A DNA stretch of 64,000 bases, taken from assembly GCF_030813495.1 (NCBI RefSeq), contig NZ_JAUSUI010000011.1, positions 62,001 to 126,000 on the forward strand. Reading direction: 5' to 3'. How positions within the stretch are numbered: position 1 is the first letter of the stretch; every line of letters begins with the position of its first letter. The translations under genes were made by a program, and so were the position numbers. Below the pieces are notes generated by a model. That model had not been told where the DNA came from. It saw only the letters and a list, made by a program, of their open reading frames with translations, and did not search any database. Shown here one piece after another: positions 28,956 through 36,934 of this stretch. Source of the DNA: Ancylobacter polymorphus. Its GTDB lineage: Bacteria; Pseudomonadota; Alphaproteobacteria; Rhizobiales; Xanthobacteraceae.

Positions 28956-30209
28956 TCATTTCAGCCCGTCGAGATGGCTGCGTATATGCGCGGCCTCGGC
29001 CGGCGTCGTGGCGAGGCTGATGGCGGCCATGAAGCCTTCGCGCGCCTCACCGGTGCGGCCGAGCTGCATCAGCAGCGCGCCGCGCAGGCCGTGATAGTGG
29101 AAATAGCCGGAAAGCCGCTCGCCCAAAGGCTCCACCATGGCGAGCGCGGCTTCCGGGCCGCGCAGTTTGGAAATCGCCACCGCACGGTTCAGCGTTACGA
29201 CGGGCGAGGGGGTCATGATTTCGAGCGTGCCGTAGAGCAGGTCGATCTGCGCCCAGTCGGTCTCTTCCGCGGTGGAGGCGCGCGCGTGCAACGCGGCGAT
29301 GGCCGCCTGCACCTGATAGGGGCCGGGCCGGCGGTGGCGCATCGCCTTGTCGAGCAATGCCAGCCCCTCAGCGATGAAGGTGCGATTCCACAGGGCGCGA
29401 TCCTGGTGCTCCAGCAGGATCACCGTGCCGTCAGCGGCGAAGCGGGCCGGGGCGCGGGCGTGCTGCAGCAGCATCAGCGCCGCCAGCCCCATGATTTCGG
29501 GTTCGGCCGGAAACAGCCGCAGCAGCAGCCGGGCGAGGCGGATCGCCTCCTCGCACAGCGGCGCGCGTGCCGCCGCCGCGTCGCCAGCCGTGGAATAGCC
29601 CTCGTTGAAGACGAGATAGAGCATGGCGGCGACGGCGCCGAGCCGCTCCGCCCGCTCCACCGCGCCGGGCGGCTCGAAGGGCACGCCGCCTTCGCCCGCC
29701 TGCGCACGGGCGATGCGCGCCTTGGCGCGGGTGATGCGCTGCTCCATCGCCGTCTCGCTCACCAGGAAGGCGCGGGCGATCTGGCCGATGGAGAGGCCGG
29801 AGACGATGCGCAGGGCGAGCGCGATCTGCTGCGTCGCCGGCAGTTCGGGATGGCAGCAGATGAAGAGCAGCCGCAGCACGTCGTCGCGGTAATGCGCGCC
29901 ATCGATCCGCGCCGCAACCGCCGCCTCGGCGTCCTCCGTATCGGAAAAGGCATCTTCCGGCGGCAGCTCAACCTGCCTCGCCCGGCGCCGCACGCTGTCG
30001 AGCGCGACATTGCGGCCGACAAAGATGAGCCAAGCGGCCGGATCGCGCGGCGGGCCGTTCTGCGGCCAGCTCTTCAGCGCCCGGAGGCACGCCTCCTGAA
30101 ACGCCTCTTCGGCGAGGTCGAGATCGCGGAAATAGCGCAGCAGCGCCGCGACCGCCTGCGGGCGCGCCGCCGTGAGCACCGGGCCGAAGGCGCGCGCCTC
30201 CTCGCTCAT
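28956..30209 (-). CDS. ECF42-type RNA polymerase sigma factor with C-terminal extension
   Basis: The 417-residue protein is too long for a simple ECF factor. Region 2 is near residues 15-80 (YFRDLDLAEEAFQEACLRAL), region 4 near 110-170 (GLSIGQIARAFLVSETAMEQR) and the remaining 240 or so residues form a helical, TPR-like extension (VFNEGYSTAGD, LNRAVAISKLRGPEAALAMV). This architecture defines the ECF42 group, in which the extension is thought to regulate activity instead of a separate anti-sigma factor. The ATG overlaps the stop of a DGPF-domain gene, the typical ECF42 partner. The inducing signal is unknown. Confidence 0.92.
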   Translation of the reverse strand: MSEEARAFGPVLTAARPQAVAALLRYFRDLDLAEEAFQEACLRALKSWPQNGPPRDPAAWLIFVGRNVALDSVRRRARQVELPPEDAFSDTEDAEAAVAARIDGAHYRDDVLRLLFICCHPELPATQQIALALRIVSGLSIGQIARAFLVSETAMEQRITRAKARIARAQAGEGGVPFEPPGAVERAERLGAVAAMLYLVFNEGYSTAGDAAAARAPLCEEAIRLARLLLRLFPAEPEIMGLAALMLLQHARAPARFAADGTVILLEHQDRALWNRTFIAEGLALLDKAMRHRRPGPYQVQAAIAALHARASTAEETDWAQIDLLYGTLEIMTPSPVVTLNRAVAISKLRGPEAALAMVEPLGERLSGYFHYHGLRGALLMQLGRTGEAREGFMAAISLATTPAEAAHIRSHLDGLK

Positions 30210-30577
30210 GGCCGGGCGCCGCCATCCATGAACAGGCCGACCGGGCGAATCTCGTAGGAACCGCCGGGATTGGCCGCGCCGAGTTCGCGGGCGATGCCGA
30301 GTGCCTCTTCGAGGTCGGCGCAGTCGAGTATGTAGAAGCCGAGCAATTGCTCCTTGGTCTCGGCGAAGGGCCCGTCGAGCACCAAAGGCGGGTCTTGATC
30401 CTTGCGCAGGGTGGTGGCCGCCGTGGTCGGCAGCAGTCGCGCCACCGGGCCGAGCTTGCCGTCCCTGGCGAGCCGTTCCTGCACCACGGCGAGCTTCTGC
30501 ATCACCGCGTCGTCCTCTTCCCTAGTCCAGGCGCAGACGACGTCTTCCTGGTGGTAACAGAGCAGGGCATAGAACAT
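30206..30577 (-). CDS. DGPF/YCII-related protein
   Basis: The 123-residue protein has the defining sequence LVLDGPFAETKEQLLGFYIL (DGPF motif) and begins MFYALLCYHQED. DGPF proteins have a dimeric alpha/beta barrel fold and usually accompany ECF42 sigma factors; their biochemical role is not established. The start is the ATG at 30577, where the family begins. Its stop overlaps the start of the sigma factor gene by four bases, so the two are co-translated. Confidence 0.9.
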   Translation of the reverse strand: MFYALLCYHQEDVVCAWTREEDDAVMQKLAVVQERLARDGKLGPVARLLPTTAATTLRKDQDPPLVLDGPFAETKEQLLGFYILDCADLEEALGIARELGAANPGGSYEIRPVGLFMDGGARP

Positions 30578-30602
30578 GAGAGACCTTTCGCGAGAGACAG
30601 GA

Positions 30603-30899
30603 TCAGCCACCGCTGATCGCGGTGATGACGAAGACATCGGCGCCGGGGGGGAGCGGGGTGGAAAGCCGCGCCCGCCTTCCGTCGACGAAGATGTTGATGT
30701 GGCGCCTTATCGCCGGCGTTTCGTCGCAGATACGCTCGCGCATGCCGGGCCACAGCGCATCCAGCCCGTCCACCAGTTCGGCGACGCTGGCGGCGGGTAG
30801 CGCCACCTGCCGCGCGGCGCCGGGAAACAGCACCACGAGATGGGGCGGCAGGCGCACCAGCACCGGCGCCGGCATGTCGGCCGGCCGCTCCCCCGCCAT
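30603..30899 (-). CDS. MoaD/ThiS-like ubiquitin-fold protein with Gly-Gly end
   Basis: The 98-residue protein fits the beta-grasp MoaD/ThiS family and ends ADVFVITAISGG. The C-terminal Gly-Gly is the feature that in MoaD, ThiS and related carriers is adenylated and converted to a thiocarboxylate, or conjugated to proteins. The middle contains INIFVDGRRARL, typical of the fold. It starts 5 bases after the BNR-repeat gene. No MoeB/ThiF-type activating enzyme or other cofactor gene is adjacent, so it is not simply a molybdopterin or thiamin operon member. Function unknown. Confidence 0.78.
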   Translation of the reverse strand: MAGERPADMPAPVLVRLPPHLVVLFPGAARQVALPAASVAELVDGLDALWPGMRERICDETPAIRRHINIFVDGRRARLSTPLPPGADVFVITAISGG

Positions 30900-30904
30900 C
30901 GGCC

Positions 30905-31990
30905 TCACCGCTCGATCACCAGCGTTTCGACCGAGGTGATGGTCGGTAGATGCGGGGCGATGCAGTGCCAGCTTTCGCCCTCGTCGGCGCTGGCATAGAG
31001 CCCGCCGGCATTGCTGCCGAAATACACCCCGGCAGGTTCCAGCGTGTCGGTGGCCATGGCCTGGCGCAGCACGTTGAAATAGGCGCCGCCCTGCGGCAGG
31101 CCCGCGCGCTGCGCCCGCCAGCTGGCGCCGGCATCCCCTGTGCGCCAGACGGCGGCATTGCCCTCCGGCATGAAGCGGCCCTTGATGTCGCCATTCAGCG
31201 GGATGAGATAGAGCCCGTCCGGGTCGCGCGGATGCACGGCGGCCGGAAAGCCGAAGGAGGAGGGCAGGCCCTCCTCGATGCTCTCCCAGCTGCGGCCGCC
31301 ATCGTCGGAGCGGTACATGCCGCAATGGTTCTGCTGGTAGAGCCGCCCGCGCCCGCCCGGCGCCATGACGAGGCAGTGCACGCATTGGCCGAATTCCGGG
31401 TAGTTCTGTCCCTCCGGCATGAAGTCGGCGCGGGTGCCGCGGTTGCGGGTCTCCCAGGTGAGGCCGCCATCCTCGCTGGCGAACACGCCGGCGGCGGAAA
31501 TGCCGACCCAGATCTTGTTCGCATCGGCGGGGTCGAGCACCAGCGAATGCAGGATCAGCCCGGCGCCGCCGGGGTGCCATTCCGGCCGGGTGGGGTGTTT
31601 CTGCAACCCATCGAGATGGGTCCAACTGCCCCCGCCATCGGTGCTGCGGAACAGCCCGGCCGGCTCGACGCCGGCATAGAGCGTGCCGTCCGCGGCCACC
31701 GCGAGGCTCCAGACGGATTTCACCGGCGCCTGCCCGGCTTCATAGGCGAGGCCCTGGCTCGAATGGGTCCAGCTGGCGCCGAAATCGCTCGATTTCCACA
31801 CTGCCGGGCCGAACCATTCATTGCCGCCGCCGGCATAGAGCGTGCCGCTGGCGGGATCCGCGACCACGTGGTTGGTCGGCCATGTCTCGCAGAACGGGCC
31901 GCGCAACTGCCACGAGCGGCGCGCCGCGTCGCTTTCCGCCAGGAAGGCGCCCTTGCGGGTGCCGACGAGAACGAGAACCTGCTGAGCCAT
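30905..31990 (-). CDS. BNR/sialidase-like beta-propeller protein
   Basis: The 361-residue protein has repeated Asp-box-like motifs: SSDFGASWTH, STDGGGSWTH, SEDGGLTWET, SDDGGRSWES, TGDAGASWRA and SADEGESWHC. These are typical of BNR repeats and imply a six- or seven-bladed propeller. Such proteins are often labelled exo-alpha-sialidases, but the sialidase catalytic residues cannot be confirmed, and no signal peptide is seen, so it is probably cytoplasmic. The start at 31990 (MAQQVLVLVGTRKG) is where homology begins. It is followed after 5 bases by the MoaD-like gene. Confidence 0.8.
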   Translation of the reverse strand: MAQQVLVLVGTRKGAFLAESDAARRSWQLRGPFCETWPTNHVVADPASGTLYAGGGNEWFGPAVWKSSDFGASWTHSSQGLAYEAGQAPVKSVWSLAVAADGTLYAGVEPAGLFRSTDGGGSWTHLDGLQKHPTRPEWHPGGAGLILHSLVLDPADANKIWVGISAAGVFASEDGGLTWETRNRGTRADFMPEGQNYPEFGQCVHCLVMAPGGRGRLYQQNHCGMYRSDDGGRSWESIEEGLPSSFGFPAAVHPRDPDGLYLIPLNGDIKGRFMPEGNAAVWRTGDAGASWRAQRAGLPQGGAYFNVLRQAMATDTLEPAGVYFGSNAGGLYASADEGESWHCIAPHLPTITSVETLVIER

Positions 31991-32001
31991 CGCGCCCTCC
32001 C

Positions 32002-32418
32002 TTAATCCGTCGCCACCACAACCAGCCAAGCCACGCCGAAGCGGTCGGTGAGCGTGCCGAAGGCCGGGGCGAAGAAGGTGGGGCCGAGCGGCATCGTCAC
32101 CTGCCCGCCCTCGGCGAGCGCGGCGAAGCGCTGCTCCGCTTCCTGCGGCGAGCCGACGGAGAGGGCGAGCGAGATGCCGGCGAAGCCCGCATCGCCCGAT
32201 TGGCAGCCATCAGAGGCCATCAGCTCGGCCTCACCGATACGGAAACTGGAGTGCATCACCTTGTCGTCCCAGCCCTCCGGCACCATGCCGGGCGGCGGCG
32301 GCTCGGGTGCCTCGCCAAAGCGCATCAGCGCCGTCACCTCTGCCCCAACGGCGTGCGTGTAGAACGCCAGCGCTTCCTCCGTCCGGCCGTTGAACATCAG
32401 ATAGGCCTGCACGTTCAT
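32002..32418 (-). CDS. VOC-family (PhnB/glyoxalase-like) protein
   Basis: The 138-residue protein has two beta-alpha-beta-beta-beta modules of the vicinal oxygen chelate superfamily and PhnB-like features (YLMFNGRTEEALAFYTHAVG at the start, MHSSFRIGEAELMASD in the middle). PhnB-like VOC proteins commonly sit beside ECF42 sigma factors and DGPF proteins; their activity is mostly unknown. It is the first gene of the leftward operon VOC, BNR, MoaD-like, DGPF, ECF42 sigma, with gaps of 25 bases or less. It diverges from the SRPBCC gene. Confidence 0.88.
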   Translation of the reverse strand: MNVQAYLMFNGRTEEALAFYTHAVGAEVTALMRFGEAPEPPPPGMVPEGWDDKVMHSSFRIGEAELMASDGCQSGDAGFAGISLALSVGSPQEAEQRFAALAEGGQVTMPLGPTFFAPAFGTLTDRFGVAWLVVVATD

Positions 32419-32571
32419 TGCGGTTCTCCCTCTGGTCGCCTCGATCCTCCAAGGACGAGAAGCGGGGCGCGGAACCGACAGGGCGTCGAGACTTTTTTCG
32501 CGGCCCTGTCGGCAGGGGGCCGGGTCGCACGTCCTTGGGGCATCACCGGCAGATCAGGAGGCTCAAGCGCC

Positions 32572-33015
32572 ATGCCCAGCACGATACGCCTGCACCGTGT
32601 CCTCGCAACCCGCCCGGAGAAGGTCTATCGCGCCTTCATCGAGGCGGACGCGCTGGCGAAGTGGATTCCCCCGCACGGCTTTACCTGCACCGTGCACCAT
32701 CTCGATGCCCGGGTTGGCGGGACATTCCGCATGGCGTTCCGCAACTTCACCACCGGCGCCAGCCATGCCTTCGGCGGAACCTATCTGGAATTGAGCCCCG
32801 GCAAGAGTCTGCGCTACACCGACCGCTTCGACGACCCCGCCTTGCCCGGCGAGATCGTGGTGAGCGTGAACTTGCGCGAGGTGTCGCTCGGCACCGAGCT
32901 GGAGATCGAGCAGGCCGGCATACCCGACGCCATCCCGCCCGAAGCCTGCACGATCGGCTGGCAGCAATCGCTGGAAAATCTGGCCCGTCTGGTAGAGCCG
33001 GAGATCGCCGGCTGA
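32572..33015 (+). CDS. SRPBCC/AHSA1-domain protein
   Basis: The 147-residue START-like protein of the AHSA1 group begins MPSTIRLHRVLATRPEKVYR and has the conserved LAKWIPPHGFTC stretch. The fold makes a hydrophobic pocket for small ligands; most bacterial members have no proven role. It diverges from the VOC/ECF42 operon, and AHSA1 proteins are frequent neighbours of ECF42 systems, so it may belong to the same regulon. The frame is open upstream, but homology begins at this ATG. Confidence 0.88.
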   Translation: MPSTIRLHRVLATRPEKVYRAFIEADALAKWIPPHGFTCTVHHLDARVGGTFRMAFRNFTTGASHAFGGTYLELSPGKSLRYTDRFDDPALPGEIVVSVNLREVSLGTELEIEQAGIPDAIPPEACTIGWQQSLENLARLVEPEIAG

Positions 33016-33022
33016 GCGGCGC

Positions 33023-33661
33023 CTACCAGCGCGCCACGCGCGGGGCGAGGATCGCCCCCGCCACCGCCAGCCCGGCAATGGCAAGACTGTACCAGGTGGC
33101 GACGAAGAGCGGGGAATCGTCCGGACAATGCGCGGCGTAGAACGACGCCGCCAGCCCGCCGGCCAGCAGCCCCGCCACCGCGCCCGCGAGCGCCGGCCGC
33201 GCGGGGGCGCCATGGCGCAGCACGGCAAGGAAGAGCACGAGCGGCGCCGCGCCGATCAGCGGAATGAAGGTGAGGCAGACCCTCGCATTGATGCCGACAA
33301 GCCTTGCCCACCAGTCGGCGGCAGGGACGGCGAGCAGTTCCAGGCCCACGCCGGCGAGCAGCAACGCCGGCCCGGCCAGCAGCCAGCCGAGCGGGGCGTG
33401 CGCCTCCGCCCCCGGCCGCACCAGCCGGCGCAGCAGGAGGAAGGCGCTGCCGGCCAGCGCCAGCGTCACCACGAATTTGAACAGGAAGCGCAGCGTTTCC
33501 AGCGCCGCCACGGCATCGGGACGCGGGCCCAGAGCGAGCACGAACACCACCCCCGCCGCGACGACGGCCAGGACCAGCGCCACACGCCAGGCGGTGCGCA
33601 GCGGCAGGGGCCGGCGGCCCGTATCGGCCGCCATGGCGCGGATGAGGTCTTGCGTATCCAT
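33023..33661 (-). CDS. nrsF: NrsF-like anti-sigma factor (DUF1109)
   Basis: The 212-residue membrane protein has six predicted helices and the short cytoplasmic N-terminus [20 protein letters not shown] typical of DUF1109/NrsF anti-sigma factors. In known systems NrsF holds its ECF sigma factor at the membrane and releases it under heavy-metal stress. It starts one base after the sigma factor stop; an alternative upstream ATG at 33676 would overlap the sigma gene by 14 bases. It is the probable sensor of the bufferin locus. Confidence 0.88.
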   Translation of the reverse strand: MDTQDLIRAMAADTGRRPLPLRTAWRVALVLAVVAAGVVFVLALGPRPDAVAALETLRFLFKFVVTLALAGSAFLLLRRLVRPGAEAHAPLGWLLAGPALLLAGVGLELLAVPAADWWARLVGINARVCLTFIPLIGAAPLVLFLAVLRHGAPARPALAGAVAGLLAGGLAASFYAAHCPDDSPLFVATWYSLAIAGLAVAGAILAPRVARW

Positions 33662-33662
33662 G

Positions 33663-34199
33663 TCACTCACGTCCAAAGCGCCGCGCGATGGCGGCGAGGC
33701 CCCGGTGCAGCGCCACCCGCACCGCGCTTTCCGTCATGTCCAGCGTGCGCGCCGTCTCCTCGACCGAGCGGCCCTCGACCGAAATCGCCGCCACCACCGA
33801 GCGCTGCCCCGGGGCGAGCCCTTCCAGCGCCCGGCCGATGTCGCGCGCGCTCACCGTTTCGACCTCCGGCTGGGGAACCGTCTCGGCGATGTCGTCCAAT
33901 TCGACCTCCACCCGCCGGCCGCGCCGGCGGAAGGCGTCGATCAGCTTGAAGCGGGCAATGGCATAGACCCATGGCAGCACGGGGGCTTCCGGCAGCCATG
34001 TATGCCGCTTCAGGTGAATCGCCAGCAGCACCTCCTGCACCACATCCTCCGGGTCCACCCCGCCATGGCTGATCTTGCTGCGCGCATAGGCGCGGACAAG
34101 ACCGGCGACACGGTCGAGAAACAGCGCATAGCTGCGCGCATCACCGGCGATGGCCGCCCGGAGCAGATCGGCAAGTTCGCGCTCGTTCCGGCCGCTCAA
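33663..34199 (-). CDS. sigF: ECF sigma factor, SigF-like, of the bufferin locus
   Basis: The protein has about 178 residues, with region 2 ([48 protein letters not shown]) and region 4 ([34 protein letters not shown]). No ATG fits the N-terminus. A TTG at 34199, preceded by AGGAGA at 34213-34208, gives a sensible start; the open frame continues to 34277 but is unlike the family upstream. Its stop is next to the nrsF start. By analogy with SigF-NrsF systems, release from NrsF under metal stress would activate the divergent bufferin operon and its own genes. Confidence 0.85.
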   Translation of the reverse strand: MSGRNERELADLLRAAIAGDARSYALFLDRVAGLVRAYARSKISHGGVDPEDVVQEVLLAIHLKRHTWLPEAPVLPWVYAIARFKLIDAFRRRGRRVEVELDDIAETVPQPEVETVSARDIGRALEGLAPGQRSVVAAISVEGRSVEETARTLDMTESAVRVALHRGLAAIARRFGRE

Positions 34200-34214
34200 C
34201 GTCGGCTTCTCCTG

Positions 34215-34240
34215 TTCGCACGCCCGAGGCGACTTGTTAC
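34215..34240 (-). promoter_or_regulatory. ECF-type promoter for the sigma/nrsF operon
   Basis: On the minus strand GTAACA (34240-34235), a 16-base spacer and CGAA (34218-34215) match the SigF-type consensus of GTAACC-like -35 and CGAA -10. Transcription would begin near 34209, leaving a leader of only about 10 bases before the proposed TTG start, which is unusually short. Confidence 0.65.
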
Positions 34241-34305
34241 GGGAGGGCGCAAAGAACGGCCAAGAGCCGCCGCGCACCGATCACGAATTCGTGTCAGGCA
34301 GCAGC

Positions 34306-34331
34306 GTAACACCTTCCCTGCGACGGTCGAA
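34306..34331 (+). promoter_or_regulatory. ECF-type promoter for the bufferin operon
   Basis: GTAACA (34306-34311), a 16-base spacer and CGAA (34328-34331) are identical in both elements and in spacing to the promoter facing the other way. A start near 34338 would give a leader of about 45 bases with AGGAGA at 34371-34376 as ribosome binding site. Confidence 0.7.
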
Positions 34332-34382
34332 TGGACAATCGCACGGCCGAGCTGGGCCGCGCCATGCCACAGGAGATCACCC

Positions 34383-34670
34383 ATGAACCGCTCGACCCTC
34401 GCTCTCGCCCTTGCCGGCTCGCTCACCGCGGCTCTTGCCGGCGCCGCCTTTGCCGCGCCGCTGGCGCCGGAAAAGATGGCCGGCAATGAGAAGTGCTACG
34501 GCATCGCCCTGAAGGGGCAGAATGACTGCGCCGCCGGCCCCGGCACCAGCTGCGCCGGCACCTCGACCATGGACTATCAGGGCAATGCCTGGAAGGCGGT
34601 GCCCAAGGGCACCTGCGTGACCATGAAGGGTGGCAGCCATATGGGCTCGCTGACTCCGATCAAGAGCTGA
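34383..34670 (+). CDS. bufA1: Bufferin-type copper-binding peptide precursor (DUF2282)
   Basis: The 95-residue precursor has a signal peptide ending near AAFA-AP and a mature part with four Cys in the family order: [24 protein letters not shown] and KGTCVTM. DUF2282 peptides of this kind are bufferins, ribosomally made peptides whose Cys residues are modified by a DUF692 (MNIO) enzyme and which bind copper in the periplasm. The gene is followed by exactly that enzyme and its partner, and lies next to an ECF sigma/NrsF pair, so copper or other heavy-metal protection is the likely role. Confidence 0.92.
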   Translation: MNRSTLALALAGSLTAALAGAAFAAPLAPEKMAGNEKCYGIALKGQNDCAAGPGTSCAGTSTMDYQGNAWKAVPKGTCVTMKGGSHMGSLTPIKS

Positions 34671-34680
34671 GCCGGCTCAA

Positions 34681-34702
34681 GGAGGCCCGTCACCGGGCCT
34701 CC
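34681..34702. terminator. Intercistronic hairpin between bufA1 and bufB
   Basis: A perfect 9-base stem, GGAGGCCCG paired with CGGGCCTCC around a TCAC loop, begins 10 bases after the bufA1 stop. A pyrimidine run follows but not a clear U-tract. It probably acts as an attenuator or 3' stabiliser that makes the precursor message more abundant than the enzyme message. Confidence 0.65.
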
Positions 34703-34751
34703 TCCCCTTCCGGCCGCCGGATCAAGCTCCTTGTCTGACGCGAGATGTCCC

Positions 34752-35627
34752 ATGCCTCTCACTCCCGACCGCCTGCCGGCCCGTGCCGGGCTCGGCCTCA
34801 AGCCCGAGCATTACCGTGATGTGCTGGAAACCCGGCCCGATATCGGCTTCTTCGAAGTCCACGCCGAGAACTACATGGGCGCGGGCGGGCCGCCACACGC
34901 CTATCTCGAAGCGGTGGCCGCCCTGTACCCGCTGTCGCTGCACGGTGTCGGCCTGTCCATCGGCGGGGCGGGGCCGCTCGACACCGCGCATCTGCGCCGG
35001 CTGCGGGCGCTGATCGACCGTTACCGGCCGCACAGCTTTTCCGAGCATCTCGCCTGGTCGACGCACGACACCGGCTTTCTCAACGACCTCCTGCCCCTGC
35101 CCTACACGCCGGAGACGCTGGCGCGGGTGAGCGCGCATGTCGAGGAGACGCAGCAGGCGATCGGGCGGCAGCTGCTGCTGGAGAATCCCTCCACCTATCT
35201 CGTCTTCGCCGAGAGCACGATCGATGAGATTGATTTTCTGGAGGCGGTCGCCTCCCGCACCGGCTGCGGCCTGCTGCTCGACGTCAACAATGTGATGGTG
35301 TCCTGCGTCAATCACAGGCTGGACCCGCATCTCTACATCGACCGCTTTCCGGTCGGGCGCGTGGGTGAAATCCACCTCGCCGGCTATGACGAGACGACGG
35401 ACGGCGCCGGCGACCGGCTGCTGATCGACGCCCATGGCTCACCGGTCCGCACCGATGTGATGGCGCTCTACGACCATGCGCTCTCCCGCACCGGCCCGGT
35501 ACCGACGCTGATCGAATGGGACAATGACGTGCCCGACTTCGCCACCCTGCACGCGGAGGCGATGCGGGTGGAAGCACGGATCGCGGCCGAGGCGGCGCGG
35601 CGCGCCCCGCTGCGGCGGACGGGGTGA
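34752..35627 (+). CDS. bufB: MNIO-family enzyme, DUF692 (bufferin maturation)
   Basis: The 291-residue TIM-barrel multinuclear non-haem iron oxidase has typical stretches GLGLKPEHYRDVLETRPDIG, SFSEHLAWS, LLLDVNNVMVS, EIHLAGYDE and LIEWDNDVPDF, which carry the iron ligands of the family. Such enzymes convert Cys residues of the precursor to heterocycles (5-thiooxazole in bufferins). The ATG at 34752 was chosen; upstream alternatives have no homology. Its stop is just before the start of the DUF2063 partner, and the whole set follows the precursor gene. Confidence 0.93.
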   Translation: MPLTPDRLPARAGLGLKPEHYRDVLETRPDIGFFEVHAENYMGAGGPPHAYLEAVAALYPLSLHGVGLSIGGAGPLDTAHLRRLRALIDRYRPHSFSEHLAWSTHDTGFLNDLLPLPYTPETLARVSAHVEETQQAIGRQLLLENPSTYLVFAESTIDEIDFLEAVASRTGCGLLLDVNNVMVSCVNHRLDPHLYIDRFPVGRVGEIHLAGYDETTDGAGDRLLIDAHGSPVRTDVMALYDHALSRTGPVPTLIEWDNDVPDFATLHAEAMRVEARIAAEAARRAPLRRTG

Positions 35628-35630
35628 GCC

Positions 35631-36401
35631 ATGGACAGCGCCACCCGCCAACACGGTTTCGCACAGGCCCTTCTCCATCCCGGCGCCCTGGTGCCGCCCG
35701 GCCTCACCGGCGCGCGCGGTACGGCGGATGCCGCCCGCTTCGCCGTCTATCGCAACAATGTCCATGTCGGGCTGACGCGGGCGCTGGCGCAGCGCTTCAT
35801 TGTTACCGAGCGGCTGGTGGGGGCGGAATTCTTCGCCGGCATGGCCCGCGCCTATGTCGGTGGATGCAAGCCCGCCTCGCCCTTGCTCATGCACTATGGC
35901 GATGATTTCCCCGATTTCATAGCCGACTTCGCGCCGGCCGCGACCCTGCCCTATCTCGCCGATGTCGCCCGGCTGGAGGCGGCGTGGACGCGGGCCTATC
36001 ACGCCGCCGACGCGGCACCGCTGGCGCTCGCGCGGCTCGCCGGCCTGGCGCCGGAAGAGATGGCGGGCCTCACCCTGCGTGCGCACCCTTCCGCGACCTT
36101 GCTGCACTCCGCCCATCCCGTCGGCGCGATCTGGGCGGCGCATCAGGGCGCCACAGTCACTCCCGTCGAAAGCTGGAACGCGGAAACGGTGCTGGTGGTG
36201 CGGCCGGACATGGCGGTGAGCGTGCATGTCCTGCCGCCCGGCGACGGGCCCTTCGCCGCGCGCCTCTTGGCCGGCCACGCGCTGGGCGAGGCGGCGGAGG
36301 CGGCGCTTGCCGTCGACCCCGGCTTTGATTTCGGCACCGCGCTCGTCGGCCTTCTCACACTCAGTGCCTTCTCCGACATGCAACAGGGAGACGTGCCATG
36401 A
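35631..36401 (+). CDS. bufC: DUF2063 partner protein of the MNIO enzyme
   Basis: The 256-residue protein has the DUF2063 N-terminal helical domain (RFAVYRNNVHVGLTRALAQRF), followed by a second domain that resembles the RiPP recognition element-like part of these partners. It is thought to bring the precursor to the DUF692 enzyme. It starts 3 bases after the bufB stop and overlaps the next gene by four bases. Confidence 0.9.
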   Translation: MDSATRQHGFAQALLHPGALVPPGLTGARGTADAARFAVYRNNVHVGLTRALAQRFIVTERLVGAEFFAGMARAYVGGCKPASPLLMHYGDDFPDFIADFAPAATLPYLADVARLEAAWTRAYHAADAAPLALARLAGLAPEEMAGLTLRAHPSATLLHSAHPVGAIWAAHQGATVTPVESWNAETVLVVRPDMAVSVHVLPPGDGPFAARLLAGHALGEAAEAALAVDPGFDFGTALVGLLTLSAFSDMQQGDVP

Positions 36402-36922
36402 CGTTCGACATCCGGGACGCTGCGCGCGGACGGCAGCAGCGTCGGCCTCTTTCGTTCCTAACCCCGATCGCCCGGGCGGAGGCGCTGCTGGCGGCGATCC
36501 CGCCGGCTCTGCCGCTGCTCGCGCTGCGCGTCGCGCTGGCGGTGCCGTTCTTCCTGTCGGGCCTCACCAAATGGGACGGCTTTCTCACCCTCTCGGCCGG
36601 GGCGCATTTCCTGTTCGAGGAGGAGTTCCGGCTGCACCTTTTCGGCGCCGCCTATCCCTACCCCTTCCCCACGCTGATGGCGGCGGCGGCCGGGACGGGA
36701 GAGATCGTGCTGCCGCTACTACTCCTGTTCGGCCTCGCCACCCGCTTTGCCGCGCTCGGCCTGCTGGCCATGACGGCCATCATCCAGCTCACCATTCCCG
36801 AGGGCTGGGCGAATTTTCACCTGCCCTGGGCGGCCATGGCTTTCGCGCTGGTGGTGTTCGGCGGCGGCCCGCTGGGGCTGGACGGGCTGTGGCGGCGGCT
36901 CTTTCCCGCACCACAGCCCTGA
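36398..36922 (+). CDS. DoxX-family membrane protein of the bufferin operon
   Basis: The 174-residue protein has four predicted helices and the DoxX signature ALRVALAVPFFLSGLTKWDG. DoxX proteins regularly end bufferin operons; their role is not proven, but oxidation-reduction or membrane quinone chemistry has been proposed for the family. The start overlaps the bufC stop (ATGA). It converges with the large PKS/NRPS gene, leaving only 12 bases between the two stops and no visible terminator. Confidence 0.88.
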   Translation: MTFDIRDAARGRQQRRPLSFLTPIARAEALLAAIPPALPLLALRVALAVPFFLSGLTKWDGFLTLSAGAHFLFEEEFRLHLFGAAYPYPFPTLMAAAAGTGEIVLPLLLLFGLATRFAALGLLAMTAIIQLTIPEGWANFHLPWAAMAFALVVFGGGPLGLDGLWRRLFPAPQP

Positions 36923-36934
36923 ACCGGCCGCCGC

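Noticed and set aside
34681-34702. Hairpin after bufA1 as a full intrinsic terminator
   Set aside because: No proper U-run follows and bufB must be expressed from the same promoter, so I treat it as an attenuator or stabiliser.
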